From NCBI RefSeq assembly GCF_000026945.1, contig NC_012860.1, positions 2,418,001 through 2,482,000 on the forward strand: a stretch of 64,000 nucleotides of DNA, read 5' to 3'. The stretch is from Candida dubliniensis CD36. Taxonomy: Eukaryota > Ascomycota > Pichiomycetes > Serinales > Debaryomycetaceae. Position 1 is the first letter of the stretch, and each line of letters starts with the position of its first letter. This document shows positions 30,939 to 40,112 of this stretch, piece after piece. The position numbers and the translations under genes are program-made. The notes beneath the pieces are model-generated. The model was not told the DNA's origin. It saw only the letters and a list, made by a program, of their open reading frames with translations, and made no database searches.

Positions 30939-32492
30939 ATGTGGAAACCACTAAGAGACAAATCTTTTAGACTGAAGTATACAAGTCACTATGGCTATAA
31001 TGTTGACCATTTTAATTTTCTCAATGATTACAAGGAAGATTGGAATGATTACGTTGCGTTTGTTAATGAGAGCTTAGTGGAGAAATACTCTTCAAGGTCA
31101 AGGAAATTTGATTCTATTTCACTGAGCAAACTAAACCTAAAAAACTTCACATACCGTACTACTGATGAAGATTACATCAGAGCAAATTTCAAGTCCATGA
31201 TCCCATTTAATTTAGAGTCTGATAGTACCACGACTACAGTGGATTTGCTTCCAGAAATTCCAGTCCATTTACAAGAATACACCAAACGAAACGCCTTTGC
31301 AATTGCAGTTGGAGGACACGTCACTAGCATACAGTGGTTACCACAAAATGGAGATAGTACCAGCAGCTACTTTGCAGTGTCATTAGTTAACAGTATTAAT
31401 GGAGTCAAAGCGAATGACCCTAATTTCAGTATTTTCAATAAATCAAAACCTCAGGGTATCAATTCTGCAATTCAAATTTGGAAATACGATTTTGATAAGA
31501 ACGAATTAAAAGTACAGAGCATGTTGATTACCAACAAATTTGGTGTCTGTTCAAATCTCAAATGGGCGCCATTGCAAGCTGAGGGAACCACCTTAGGCGT
31601 TTTAACAGGATTATTTACCGACGGAAATGTTTACCTATTTAAAATCGAGGAGTCACTACCGCAATATTCAATTATTACTGAGCCATCTTTTGCATACAGT
31701 CTACACGAAGGTACAGTGAGATTTAATATAACATCATTTGATTTCATTGGTAGCGAAAAATTGGTAGTTGGGTCTAACGATGGATCAATCGCCGAGTTCA
31801 TGCTTCCATTTCATTGCAACGACAATGACCTAAATATACCTAATTTTAAAATAGGAATATGCTGGAGTGCAATCCTGTCATTAATGTGCATACAGGACCC
31901 CGCAGGTAAGCATTTATGTATTATACACACGGGCTCTCATCGAGGTATAACATTTGTCTACGAAAATCCATTACAGGATATGTACCCAACAACAGTAAAA
32001 CTGAACACTCAACCCAATTTTAATTATCCATTACAAAATTTTATAATCACAAGTCAAGCAGAACAGTCTCAGATTGCGTTTCCAAGAACAAGCCACTGCA
32101 CATTTTCCAGTTTGGCCCGTTCAGATGCTTATTACACCATATGCAAAGTGTCTGAAGTTCTCGGCCATCCATTTCTTATCACTGGAGCCACCAATGGAGA
32201 CATTTGTATAATGAACTATTTCAAAAAGTTTTGGGGGACCAATGCAAACACAAGCAAAGTTACACCATTGAGGATATGGAAAGTCTTTGTGGAATCTGAC
32301 AAACGTATAACATTGTTGGCAGATGTTCAAATACAAGATCAGGAAGCAGTTGTCTTGCCGACTTCGATGAGAACAGAACTGAATATAACTGCAGCTGCCT
32401 GGAACGAAAGCAGGGTAGGGAGCTCAGCGTATGCAGCTGGTACCGCTGTTGGAATCCTTCTCCTAGAAAGGTTGGATCCAGAATATCTATAG
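30939..32492 (+). CDS. TFC6: WD-repeat protein, TFIIIC subunit Tfc6-like
   Basis: 517 residues. A 110-residue N-terminal region (WKPLRDKSFRLKYTSHYGYNVDHFNFLNDYKEDWNDY) leads into a WD40-type propeller: GGHVTSIQWLP, AIQIWKYDF, GVCSNLKWAPL, FTDGNVYLFKI, SNDGSIAEFMLP, ATNGDICIMNYF, AAAWNESRVGSSAYAAGTAVGILLLERL. Repeat spacing is degenerate, as in Tfc6 (tau91), which pairs with Tfc3 at the tRNA gene B box. Absence of the long basic N-terminus of S. cerevisiae Tfc6 (672 aa) is a difference. Another WD protein cannot be excluded. Convergent with UBA4 (62 bp). Confidence 0.6.
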   Translation: MWKPLRDKSFRLKYTSHYGYNVDHFNFLNDYKEDWNDYVAFVNESLVEKYSSRSRKFDSISLSKLNLKNFTYRTTDEDYIRANFKSMIPFNLESDSTTTTVDLLPEIPVHLQEYTKRNAFAIAVGGHVTSIQWLPQNGDSTSSYFAVSLVNSINGVKANDPNFSIFNKSKPQGINSAIQIWKYDFDKNELKVQSMLITNKFGVCSNLKWAPLQAEGTTLGVLTGLFTDGNVYLFKIEESLPQYSIITEPSFAYSLHEGTVRFNITSFDFIGSEKLVVGSNDGSIAEFMLPFHCNDNDLNIPNFKIGICWSAILSLMCIQDPAGKHLCIIHTGSHRGITFVYENPLQDMYPTTVKLNTQPNFNYPLQNFIITSQAEQSQIAFPRTSHCTFSSLARSDAYYTICKVSEVLGHPFLITGATNGDICIMNYFKKFWGTNANTSKVTPLRIWKVFVESDKRITLLADVQIQDQEAVVLPTSMRTELNITAAAWNESRVGSSAYAAGTAVGILLLERLDPEYL

Positions 32493-32554
32493 AAAAAGAA
32501 CAAATAAAAATCTCACAGATATAATTATTATTCATTACTTGAGGAAGTACAAAA

Positions 32555-33874
32555 CTAATATTTTGGAATCTTCGAATCCACATCATCGCTCCATTTATCT
32601 AAACCACCGATTATATCTCTCACATTCGAATAACCCAAATCTAGAAGCTTTTTAGCAGCTAACTGGGAATCATTCCCGAACCGGCAAACAACATAAATCT
32701 CATTATCTTTGGTGGAATCCTCTGGTAAATATTGTTGAATGGTATCAGCCTTTCTGAATACAGGGTCCCATTGCACGTTAATTGCATTTGGTAAATGAGT
32801 AATTTGAAATTGTTCGCGTGGTCTAACATCAAGTAATATATGTCTTTGCTTATTTTGAACAACTCTATCGTAGTCTTTTGGCGAAATTCTAAACTTGTCA
32901 TCAATAGGGTCAAAAGTCACTCTTCCACAGAATGTTTTATAATTTATGGTGCCATCTTCGATGATGCGTCTGGATATCTGGGGATTCTCTCCACATACAG
33001 CACAATCTTTTTGTCTCTTTCTCATTTTAAATGCACGCAACTGTTGCTGAGGATAACCTGAATACGATGTGAGAAAGGGAACAAAATTGTCTTTGGTGTA
33101 ATACCCTGTTATGATCTTTATTGTCTCTACCGCCATAGCAACACCAACTAAGCCTATTGCTGGGCCGATTACACCACCATCAGAACATGATGTGACTGAA
33201 GCAGGTGATGGTGGTTGCGGGTAGAAGCATCTATAGCAAGGACCACTATTTGCAAAATTCAAAACTGTTAACTGCCCATCAGATTTCAACCCAGAGCCAC
33301 TAACAATGGTTTTTCCTAATAAAACACACACATCATTTATAAGATACCTCACAGCTGGATGATCGGTACAATCCAACACCAAATCATATTGCAGAATAAT
33401 GTCAAACGCATTATCGTTGCTCAATGTCGTAGGATAAACATCAACAATAACGTGTGGATTAAGCTTTTTAATATAATTCTGTGCAGATATACACTTGAAC
33501 TCGCCTACCATTTCTGTGTTGTGTATCACTTGTCTGTGCAAATTACTGGTATCAACTGTATCGTGATCGATAATTCCAATCGTTCCTATCCCAGCAGAAG
33601 ATAAGTACAACAAGGCAGGAGAGCCTAACCCTCCAGCTCCAACAACCAACACTTTAGAGTTTTTCAATTTAATCTGCGATTCTAAGGAGCCAAATTGAGG
33701 TACAATCATCTGCCTTCCATATCGTTTATACTCATCAAGACTAAAATTCTCATCGATTTTACAAAACTGTTCATTCTTGGATTTTAAACCATGTTGTTGT
33801 TGTTTAAGTTGATTATTTTCAAATTCCAACTGCGCTATTTTGGCAAGAAGCTCTTCTTTAGACGGTTCGGACAT
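32555..33874 (-). CDS. UBA4: Urm1-activating E1-like enzyme Uba4 (MOCS3)
   Basis: 439 residues from the ATG at 33874 (MSEPSKEELLAK); an eight-codon upstream extension begins with TTG. A short coiled N-terminus is followed by an adenylation (ThiF/MoeB/E1) domain (~45-290) with nucleotide motif VLVVGAGGLGSPALLYL, DHDTVDTSNLHRQ, LDCTDHPAVR, and zinc cysteines CYRC and CAVC. A C-terminal rhodanese domain (~325-439) carries catalytic Cys in VVCRFGNDSQ. Uba4 adenylates and thiocarboxylates Urm1 for tRNA wobble-uridine thiolation and protein urmylation. Length matches S. cerevisiae Uba4 (440). Confidence 0.95.
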   Translation of the reverse strand: MSEPSKEELLAKIAQLEFENNQLKQQQHGLKSKNEQFCKIDENFSLDEYKRYGRQMIVPQFGSLESQIKLKNSKVLVVGAGGLGSPALLYLSSAGIGTIGIIDHDTVDTSNLHRQVIHNTEMVGEFKCISAQNYIKKLNPHVIVDVYPTTLSNDNAFDIILQYDLVLDCTDHPAVRYLINDVCVLLGKTIVSGSGLKSDGQLTVLNFANSGPCYRCFYPQPPSPASVTSCSDGGVIGPAIGLVGVAMAVETIKIITGYYTKDNFVPFLTSYSGYPQQQLRAFKMRKRQKDCAVCGENPQISRRIIEDGTINYKTFCGRVTFDPIDDKFRISPKDYDRVVQNKQRHILLDVRPREQFQITHLPNAINVQWDPVFRKADTIQQYLPEDSTKDNEIYVVCRFGNDSQLAAKKLLDLGYSNVRDIIGGLDKWSDDVDSKIPKY

Positions 33875-34185
33875 GACAGAAATGATGACTTGCAACAAAA
33901 AGAAGACTAGAGAATTTTTCTATATTTTTCTTTCTTTTTTTTTTTTCCGTCTTTAATATATCTTCTAGGTTTGGCGAGGAAATCTGCAGATGCCATAACA
34001 TCGATGGCACTAATTCCTCCTAGTACATCACACAAATCAACAACTGTAACCGAAGTCATGGCAGATACATATATATATATATAGACTCATATTCTGCACA
34101 TTTTGTTTTATTTCTACTACTTAATTGATTGAGAAACTATACGACATTCAAATTAACTGATATAAATCAAACATTAGTAATAAGC
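33875..34185. other. p24-UBA4 intergenic region
   Basis: 311 bp; T/A tracts and a (TA)n microsatellite at 34069-34083. No gene seen. Confidence 0.5.
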
Positions 34186-34922
34186 TTAAACTATCTTTTG
34201 CTTGACAAAAAACGACTTCAAATGGCGTAATTGATAAACACAAGTACCCACTAAGACAACCAACTGCACAATTGACCATTTGACAACTCTTGAATTAGTA
34301 GATTCAGATTGGTCTCTAAAGATAGCTTCTCTTTCTCTCATATGCTCTTGTTCCCAGTGTATTTTATCCAATTTATCATATAATTGGTTCACTTTAACAG
34401 CCAAATCATCCACCATTCTTGTAGACTTGGAGTCGACATATTCGTTGGCAGAGCCTTGGGCAACATCAAAAAAGATACGATGGACTTTATTATTGGTTTT
34501 ATCACTGTATACTGGCGTCAAACAAAATCTATGTTCCCCAGAATCCAAGGATGTAAACGCAAAATCACCGTCTGGAGCTGACTTTTGATTGGCTACTTTG
34601 TGGTTGTTGTCGAATGTTTCCTATTGCGAATAACAAAGAAAGAAAGAAAAGTTAGTATCAATATCCTCCAAACGCATGAATAGTAAGTTTGTGTACATAC
34701 TTCAACTGTGATTTGAACCTTCAAATTTGGATTCTTAAAATATTCGTTGCTATGATCCTGTTTTTCATAAGCATCGATTTTGCCCACAACCAAAGTATTC
34801 TCAGGTAATTCTTCATAGAAACATTTAGTTTCTCCAGTTTTGACATAGAAATGTAATGCATTAGATAATTGCAAAAGCATAGCCAATGCAGCAATGCATT
34901 TGCTACTAGACAAACTGAGCAT
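34186..34922 (-). CDS. ERP5: p24-family ER-Golgi cargo receptor (Erp1/Erp5/Erp6 clade), split gene
   Basis: Exon 1 is 34922-34701 (74 codons, ending ITVE), the intron 34700-34621 (80 bp; donor GTATGT, branch TACTAAC at 34657-34651, acceptor CAATAG), and exon 2 34620-34186. The 218-residue product starts MLSLSSSKCIAAL (signal peptide), then a GOLD domain with HFYVKTGETKCFYEEL and, across the junction, ITVE-ETFDNNHKVANQ. Next come GEHRFCLTP, a coiled stalk with REREAIFRDQSESTNSRVV, one membrane helix, and the tail RHLKSFFVKQKIV with FF and Lys COPII/COPI signals. It sorts cargo, notably GPI proteins, between ER and Golgi. Which ERP paralogue it is remains open, so the symbol is approximate. Confidence 0.85.
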
Positions 34923-35145
34923 GGTATAGGATTGTTGTTGTAAAAGTCTGTAGAAGACGAATAATACAGTTTGGTCAAAAAAAAAAAAAAATAATAAAAG
35001 GTTAGTGTTGAAAATTTTTGATCTTCCACGTAATTTCAAACAACGCGTAAAACGGAACCAACCAACCAAAATAGTTTTTGTGCAAAGTACACACTACAAT
35101 TACTTTCTTCAATGGTAACTACCAATGCACTATATTTATACACCT

Positions 35146-36624
35146 CTATTTACCTGTTTTACGCTTATTTATGATCTTTTTCTTAATGTGCTTCTTCATT
35201 TTTGTTTTCCTTTTCTCTTGCTTGGCCAACTTTGCTGCCTCTTTTCTAGCCTTTTTCTCGTCTTTGTCTTCGTATTTCTTACCCTTTGGAGCATTTTGTT
35301 CACGTTCAACCCATTCCTTTTCAGACACACCATCGACTTCATCATCATCGTCATCTTCAGAAGAATATTCTTCTTCCTCTTCTTCAGATTCATCTTCATT
35401 ATCTTCCTCCTCAGAACTATCAGCTTCCTTACCATTAATGTCTTGTAAACCAGAGGGTTCAATCTCGCCTTGCTTCAAAGCAACAAGATCTTTCATTGTA
35501 TCTACTTTCCCTTCAGAGAATTTCTGAAAATCTCTCTCATCTAAATTATTCAAAGATCTAACCAAATGTAATGATCTAAAAATTTCATCCTCAACTTCCT
35601 GATCATCCTCTGTTTTCAATGGCAATGTCTCTAGATATTTATCCAATTCCTGGTCGCTGTTATCAGTAATTCCCAATAAATGTCCCTCAGAGGTAATAAA
35701 TCGAAATATCAAACGTTCAGGATACACATTTATCTTACTTCTGCTGAAAAAATCATTAACATTCTTGATATCCATTCGTAAAAAATCAAGTGCCATGGGA
35801 TGTTCTGGCTCTACCGATTGCGAAACATCAATAATATATAAATTGTCCTTGTGCACGATTGAGTTATACTCACTTAAGTCTGCATGTACTAATCGGCATT
35901 CCTGGTATAATCTTCTCATATAAAACAACATCTTGTGATAATATGTGACAATATCTTGTACATCCTTAAATGGATAATCCTTCAATTTGGGCGATGGTTG
36001 TCCATCTCCTCTTGTTAAGTACTCCATAACCAAAACATGAGACTTCAATTCAATTGGTTCAGGACACGGTATTCCATTCTGGTAGATTCGTTTCAAGTTC
36101 CTAAACTCCTTCTCGGCCCACACTTTAACCATTTTCCTCGGATTACTCTGATTCTTTGTGTTTCTAAATCTAAATTCCCCATCCACATATCTCTCACGGT
36201 CCTTAAATACCAAAATAGAAGTCTTGTAAATCTTGACAGCGTATTCTCTATCGTTGTCTGGGTCATCGCTGGTCCCGTGATACACATTGGCCTCTTTTCC
36301 AGTACTTATGCATCCGTTAATTCTTGAAATAGTACCCTTATTTATAATCTTAGCTAAAAATCGAAGTGTACGTGGATCCAAAACTTGTTCAACTGTGGCC
36401 CTATTAGCTCTATCTTTGGTTATTTTTGGTCCCTTTTTTATTGGATCTGTTTTAATTTTGTCTGCATATTTTGTGACTATATCCTCCTTCTCAGTGATTG
36501 TTTGAGAGCTCAGCTGCAAACTTTTTGTCTTGGTCTCTTCTTCAAACTCATATTCACTATCTGAGTCTGATGAAGTGCTGAGGTGTATATCTTCTACTCC
36601 CTGCAAAATTTCTTCTGAAGACAT
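35146..36624 (-). CDS. RIO1: Atypical kinase/ATPase Rio1
   Basis: 492 residues, RIO1 architecture. The N-terminal acidic segment is followed by the RIO kinase domain (~95-330): ISRINGCISTGKEANVYH (nucleotide loop), AVKIYKTS (Lys), VLVMEYL hinge, LVHADLSEYN (catalytic Asp/Asn) and IIDVSQSVEPEHP (metal-binding Asp of the DFG-equivalent). The C-terminal ~100 residues alternate a Ser/Glu/Asp-rich acidic tract and a Lys-rich tail (KKHIKKKIINKRKTGK). Rio1 drives final cytoplasmic 40S maturation and 20S rRNA cleavage. A PAC site and an RRPE-like AAAATTTTTTC lie just upstream (36652-36674). The serine-rich plus-strand frame opposite the tail is a shadow. Confidence 0.96.
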   Translation of the reverse strand: MSSEEILQGVEDIHLSTSSDSDSEYEFEEETKTKSLQLSSQTITEKEDIVTKYADKIKTDPIKKGPKITKDRANRATVEQVLDPRTLRFLAKIINKGTISRINGCISTGKEANVYHGTSDDPDNDREYAVKIYKTSILVFKDRERYVDGEFRFRNTKNQSNPRKMVKVWAEKEFRNLKRIYQNGIPCPEPIELKSHVLVMEYLTRGDGQPSPKLKDYPFKDVQDIVTYYHKMLFYMRRLYQECRLVHADLSEYNSIVHKDNLYIIDVSQSVEPEHPMALDFLRMDIKNVNDFFSRSKINVYPERLIFRFITSEGHLLGITDNSDQELDKYLETLPLKTEDDQEVEDEIFRSLHLVRSLNNLDERDFQKFSEGKVDTMKDLVALKQGEIEPSGLQDINGKEADSSEEEDNEDESEEEEEEYSSEDDDDDEVDGVSEKEWVEREQNAPKGKKYEDKDEKKARKEAAKLAKQEKRKTKMKKHIKKKIINKRKTGK

Positions 36625-36651
36625 TATCGATATTCTTTTGGTTTATTTCCT

Positions 36652-36674
36652 GATGAGGTTCCCAAAATTTTTTC
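36652..36674 (+). promoter_or_regulatory. PAC and RRPE-like pair upstream of RIO1
   Basis: GATGAG (36652-36657), then AAAATTTTTTC (~36664-36674), 30-50 bp upstream of the RIO1 ATG. PAC with RRPE (AAAWTTTTC) is the known ribosome-biogenesis promoter grammar in yeasts. The spacing to the ATG is short, so part may be in the leader. Confidence 0.45.
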
Positions 36675-36823
36675 TTTTTGCCTACAAATTTTTTTCTTGT
36701 CATTCTCGGTTATATCTCTTCTTTCCTCAGTTCAGATCAAACTCTTGTGTGAAAAAAAAAAAAAACAAGACGAAAACTTACATAAAAATCCATAAACAAT
36801 CAATCCTTACCAAACCAACTTAG

Positions 36824-37604
36824 ATGACACTTCCAACCTATGTCAACCATTTGTTGCCACTTGTATGTATTACATAACGCGCGCGCGTGTGTGTGTGTGT
36901 GTGTGTTTATATCTTGTTGAGAATTGCTAACATAGAAACGATTCATTAAGAAATTCCTAGGACTGATTCCATTGTTTATTGGTGTTGAGGTAATACTTGG
37001 TATAACCATATTGAATAAAGCCAGTGGGTTATACGGTATTTTATCTTTATTTACTGGCCATCCAATTAACTTTTGGCAATGGCTATATAATCTGTTGGCT
37101 ATCATAACACTACCAGTTTATGTATCGGCGTTGATTAACTTGAAGACCAAACCGAGAAATTTGCGTAAGATCTCCTTGGCAACAATTGTTTATGTTTTAG
37201 ATACCTTGGTTGGCAGCATTTTCACTTTATACTTTATATATTTTTGGTTTAGTCTGGAAGAGGGAAGTGTTAAATCAACAGGAGCAGATCTGAGTAGTGC
37301 TTTGTCGTCTCAGTCTGCATCTGCTGCAAGAGAGTTGTTCATTACGCTTGGAACTACGATAAGTGTCACAGCCATACGCTTATATTTCACTTTAGTAATA
37401 TTGTCATTTGCCAAGGCGTTGTTAAAACAAAATAGAATGGAGGCCAGATATAATGACATCCAAAATGGAACATCTAGCAGAAGTTTAGAAGAAGAGGAAG
37501 AAACAGAAGTTGCTAATGCTACTGGATACTTTGCGGAATTTAGAAAAGCTATATTTGATTTGGAAGTGAGATCAAAGGAGTATTTGGATGATTTATTCAA
37601 TTAG
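36824..37604 (+). CDS. KEI1: IPC synthase subunit Kei1, split gene
   Basis: Exon 1 is 36824-36862 (13 codons, MTLPTYVNHLLPL), the intron 36863-36935 (73 bp; donor GTATGT, branch TGCTAAC at 36925-36931, acceptor ATAG), and exon 2 36936-37604 starting KRFIKKFLGLIPLF. The 235-residue product has four membrane segments and the Kei1 hallmark FIGVEVILGITILNKASGLYGILSLFTGHPINF. Kei1 is the essential partner of Aur1 inositolphosphorylceramide synthase in the Golgi, required for complex sphingolipids. The unspliced frame starts 37 bp into exon 2 and loses the N-terminal helix. It diverges from RIO1 (199 bp). Confidence 0.9.
36878..36906 (+). repeat. (CG)5(TG)9 tract inside KEI1 intron
   Basis: 29 bp of uninterrupted alternating purine/pyrimidine, five CG then nine TG units, beginning 15 bp after the 5' splice site of the 73-bp KEI1 intron. 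Strong Z-DNA-forming composition. Confidence 0.95.
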
Positions 37605-38063
37605 CCAATACACCTATCAATTACGGTCTTAGCATTTCCGAGAAGAACTTTAATTAACTCGTGGCATATTTGTATTAAATAAACAATAGGCGAATTAATA
37701 GATTGGCTAGCTGTTGTGGATTATATATTCAGGTTACAATTTGAACTAGTTTTTGCATGCTAGTAGCGATTTGAATATATAGTTAAGGCAAATTGTTTGC
37801 CGCACGATATATGAAAACTGGAATTGAAAATCAGAAAGTGTTACATAGGTCCAATACTGTAAAAGTAACAACAAGAACTATTTTAACGACTTTCGATATT
37901 CGCGTTATATAATCTGTAAATATAAAGCACCCAAAAAAAGAATCAAACTAAGAATCTACCGATGAGCATCGTTGAAAAAAAAAAAAAAAAAATTTGATTC
38001 AATTCAATTTCATTTCCTTTTTATAGTTTTATCCAAAAATAAACCGTCTCTAATTCCAGAATA
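37605..38063. other. KEI1-ESF1 intergenic region
   Basis: 459 bp between tandem genes; no gene seen. A PAC element (37961) and a long A tract lie before ESF1. Confidence 0.55.
37961..37966 (+). promoter_or_regulatory. PAC element upstream of ESF1
   Basis: GATGAG in the context CCGATGAGCATCG, ~100 bp upstream of the ESF1 ATG, followed by an A17 tract running into TTTGAT. Fits the PAC/RRPE pattern of rRNA-processing genes. Confidence 0.5.
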
Positions 38064-40112
38064 ATGGCTAAGAATAATAATAACAACAAGGACAAGAATA
38101 GTGGCAATTCACGAAAACCAATTACTCAAGATGAGCGTTTTAAGTCGGTTCACAATGATCCCAGATTCAAAATGCCCAAGTTAAAGAACTTAAAAGTTAA
38201 AGTTGACGACAGATTTAGTAAAGATGAGTTGAAAAAATTGAATGCTGGTGCATTAGGGAAGAGAGTTAACATTGACAGATATGGTAGAAAGATTAAGACA
38301 GAATCGGATGACTTAAGCAAGTTTTACGAATATGAAGAGGATACAAAAGAGGATAATGATGATAATGAAAAACAATCGAGTGAGGAATCTAGTGAAGATG
38401 AACAATCAGATGATGATTTACAAGCACTCACAGAAAAGTTGCAACAAGAGGAACAATTTTTAGATAGAGCAAGAGGAGAAGGGTTGGTAAGCTCTTCTGA
38501 AGATGAAGAGTCGTCTTTATCGTCATCAGATTCTGACTCTGATGAAGAGAATGAAGGTGTAGCCGAAGATGAAGAAGAATCAGATATTGAAATTGAAGAA
38601 ACGAAACCTGAAGAAACTGAGCCTACATGTGCCTTTGCAGTTGTAAACATGGACTGGGATAACATTAAAGCTGTTGATTTAATGGCCACTTTTGTATCAT
38701 TTGTTCCCAAAGGTGGTGCTATACAATCTGTTACCATATACCCATCCGAATTTGGTAAAGAACGAATGCAGAAGGAAGAGATTGAAGGTCCTCCAAGGGA
38801 ATTATTCAAGAGTAAGAAAAAAATGGACGAGGATTCTGATTCGGAAGACATAGATTCCGATGTTGATGTGAATGACGCCGACAACTTGGCTAGAATTACT
38901 AGAAAGTTGTACGAAGAAGATGATGGGAAAGAGGACTATGATAGTAAGGCATTGCGTCGTTATCAATTACAGAGATTGAGATATTATTATGCTGTGGTGA
39001 AATGCGACTCGGTTGAAACTGCTAGACTGATTTATCAAAATTGTGATGGTACTGAATATGAGTCAACAGCAAATATTTTTGATTTAAGATATGTTCCGGA
39101 CGATATGGAGTTTGACAATGACGAAGCTAAAGATACCTGTTCCAAGATTCCTGCCTCGTACAGGCCCGACTCAACCTTTGTTACTGATGCATTGCAGCAT
39201 TCAAAAGTCAAATTAACTTGGGATGAAACTCCCAAGGAAAGACTTACTTTGTCTTCAAGACCCTTGTCACAGAAAGAAATAGAGGAGAATGATTTCAAGG
39301 CATATTTGGCTAGTGATAGTGATGAAAATGAAGTGGAAAAAGATAGTTCAATAAAAGATAAATATCAAAGCTTATTAGGGAACACCCTTACTAAATTTGG
39401 CAAAGAAGAAAACGACGATGATGTGGATATGGAAATCACCTTTGATCCCGGATTGAATGATAAACTGGGTAATAATGTAGAAGAAGGAGAAGAAGAAGGT
39501 AAAGAGGAGACAACAATTGAAGCATACCGAAGAAAGGAAAAAGAACGTCGTCAAAAAAGATTAGCCAAGTTTAAGGAGTCCAAACAAACTGAAGAAGTTT
39601 CAAAATTACAAGAAGGCTCCACCGACAAGAGTTCTAAGAGCAGAAAGAATTCCAAGAAGACTAAATCTGTACCCGATATGGATGAAAAATCCAAGGCTGA
39701 ATTAGAGTTGATTTTGATGGACAACCAGGAGGGAAATACCAATGAACATTTCAGTATGAAAGAAGTCATCAAGTCAGAAAAGGACAAAAAGAATAAAAAG
39801 AACAAAAAAGGTAAAAAGATTGACCGAGAAATGGTACAGGATGGGTTTGTGGCGAACCTCGATGATCCTCGTTTCAAGGAAGTTTTTGAAAGTCATGATT
39901 ATGCTATTGATCCTACAAACAGTGAGTTCAAAAAAACAGAAACAATGAAACAGATTTTGAAGGAACGTTCTGTTAGAAATAAGGATAAGAAAAACAAGAA
40001 GAATAGTAAAAATACCACCAAGATTTCAAAACGTAGTAGATCGGAATTAGAATCCAATGATAATGTCCATTCACTTGCAGAAAAGATCAAAAAGAGAAAC
40101 AAGAACAAATAA
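38064..40112 (+). CDS. ESF1: Nucleolar 18S rRNA biogenesis factor Esf1
   Basis: 682 residues. The N-terminal QDERFKSVHNDPRFKMPKLKNLKVKVDDRFS is the Esf1 signature, followed by RVNIDRYGRKIK and an acidic Ser/Asp/Glu-rich stretch (~95-190). The central RRM-like region (~195-370: AVVNMDWDNIKAVDLMATFVSFVPKGG, YYYAVVKCDSVETARLIYQNCDGTEYE) is typical of the family. The C-terminal NUC153 domain (~595-645; DDPRFKEVFESHDYAIDPTNSEFKKTETM) and Lys-rich tail complete it. Esf1 associates with the U3/SSU processome. Length is close to S. cerevisiae Esf1 (628). Confidence 0.95.
   Translation: MAKNNNNNKDKNSGNSRKPITQDERFKSVHNDPRFKMPKLKNLKVKVDDRFSKDELKKLNAGALGKRVNIDRYGRKIKTESDDLSKFYEYEEDTKEDNDDNEKQSSEESSEDEQSDDDLQALTEKLQQEEQFLDRARGEGLVSSSEDEESSLSSSDSDSDEENEGVAEDEEESDIEIEETKPEETEPTCAFAVVNMDWDNIKAVDLMATFVSFVPKGGAIQSVTIYPSEFGKERMQKEEIEGPPRELFKSKKKMDEDSDSEDIDSDVDVNDADNLARITRKLYEEDDGKEDYDSKALRRYQLQRLRYYYAVVKCDSVETARLIYQNCDGTEYESTANIFDLRYVPDDMEFDNDEAKDTCSKIPASYRPDSTFVTDALQHSKVKLTWDETPKERLTLSSRPLSQKEIEENDFKAYLASDSDENEVEKDSSIKDKYQSLLGNTLTKFGKEENDDDVDMEITFDPGLNDKLGNNVEEGEEEGKEETTIEAYRRKEKERRQKRLAKFKESKQTEEVSKLQEGSTDKSSKSRKNSKKTKSVPDMDEKSKAELELILMDNQEGNTNEHFSMKEVIKSEKDKKNKKNKKGKKIDREMVQDGFVANLDDPRFKEVFESHDYAIDPTNSEFKKTETMKQILKERSVRNKDKKNKKNSKNTTKISKRSRSELESNDNVHSLAEKIKKRNKNK

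Noticed and set aside
35078..35527. Serine-rich plus-strand ORF opposite RIO1
   Set aside because: Antisense image of the acidic Glu/Asp-rich RIO1 tail.
38324..38884. Serine-rich minus-strand ORF opposite ESF1
   Set aside because: Antisense of the ESF1 acidic tract (GAA/GAT runs read as TTC/ATC/TCT).
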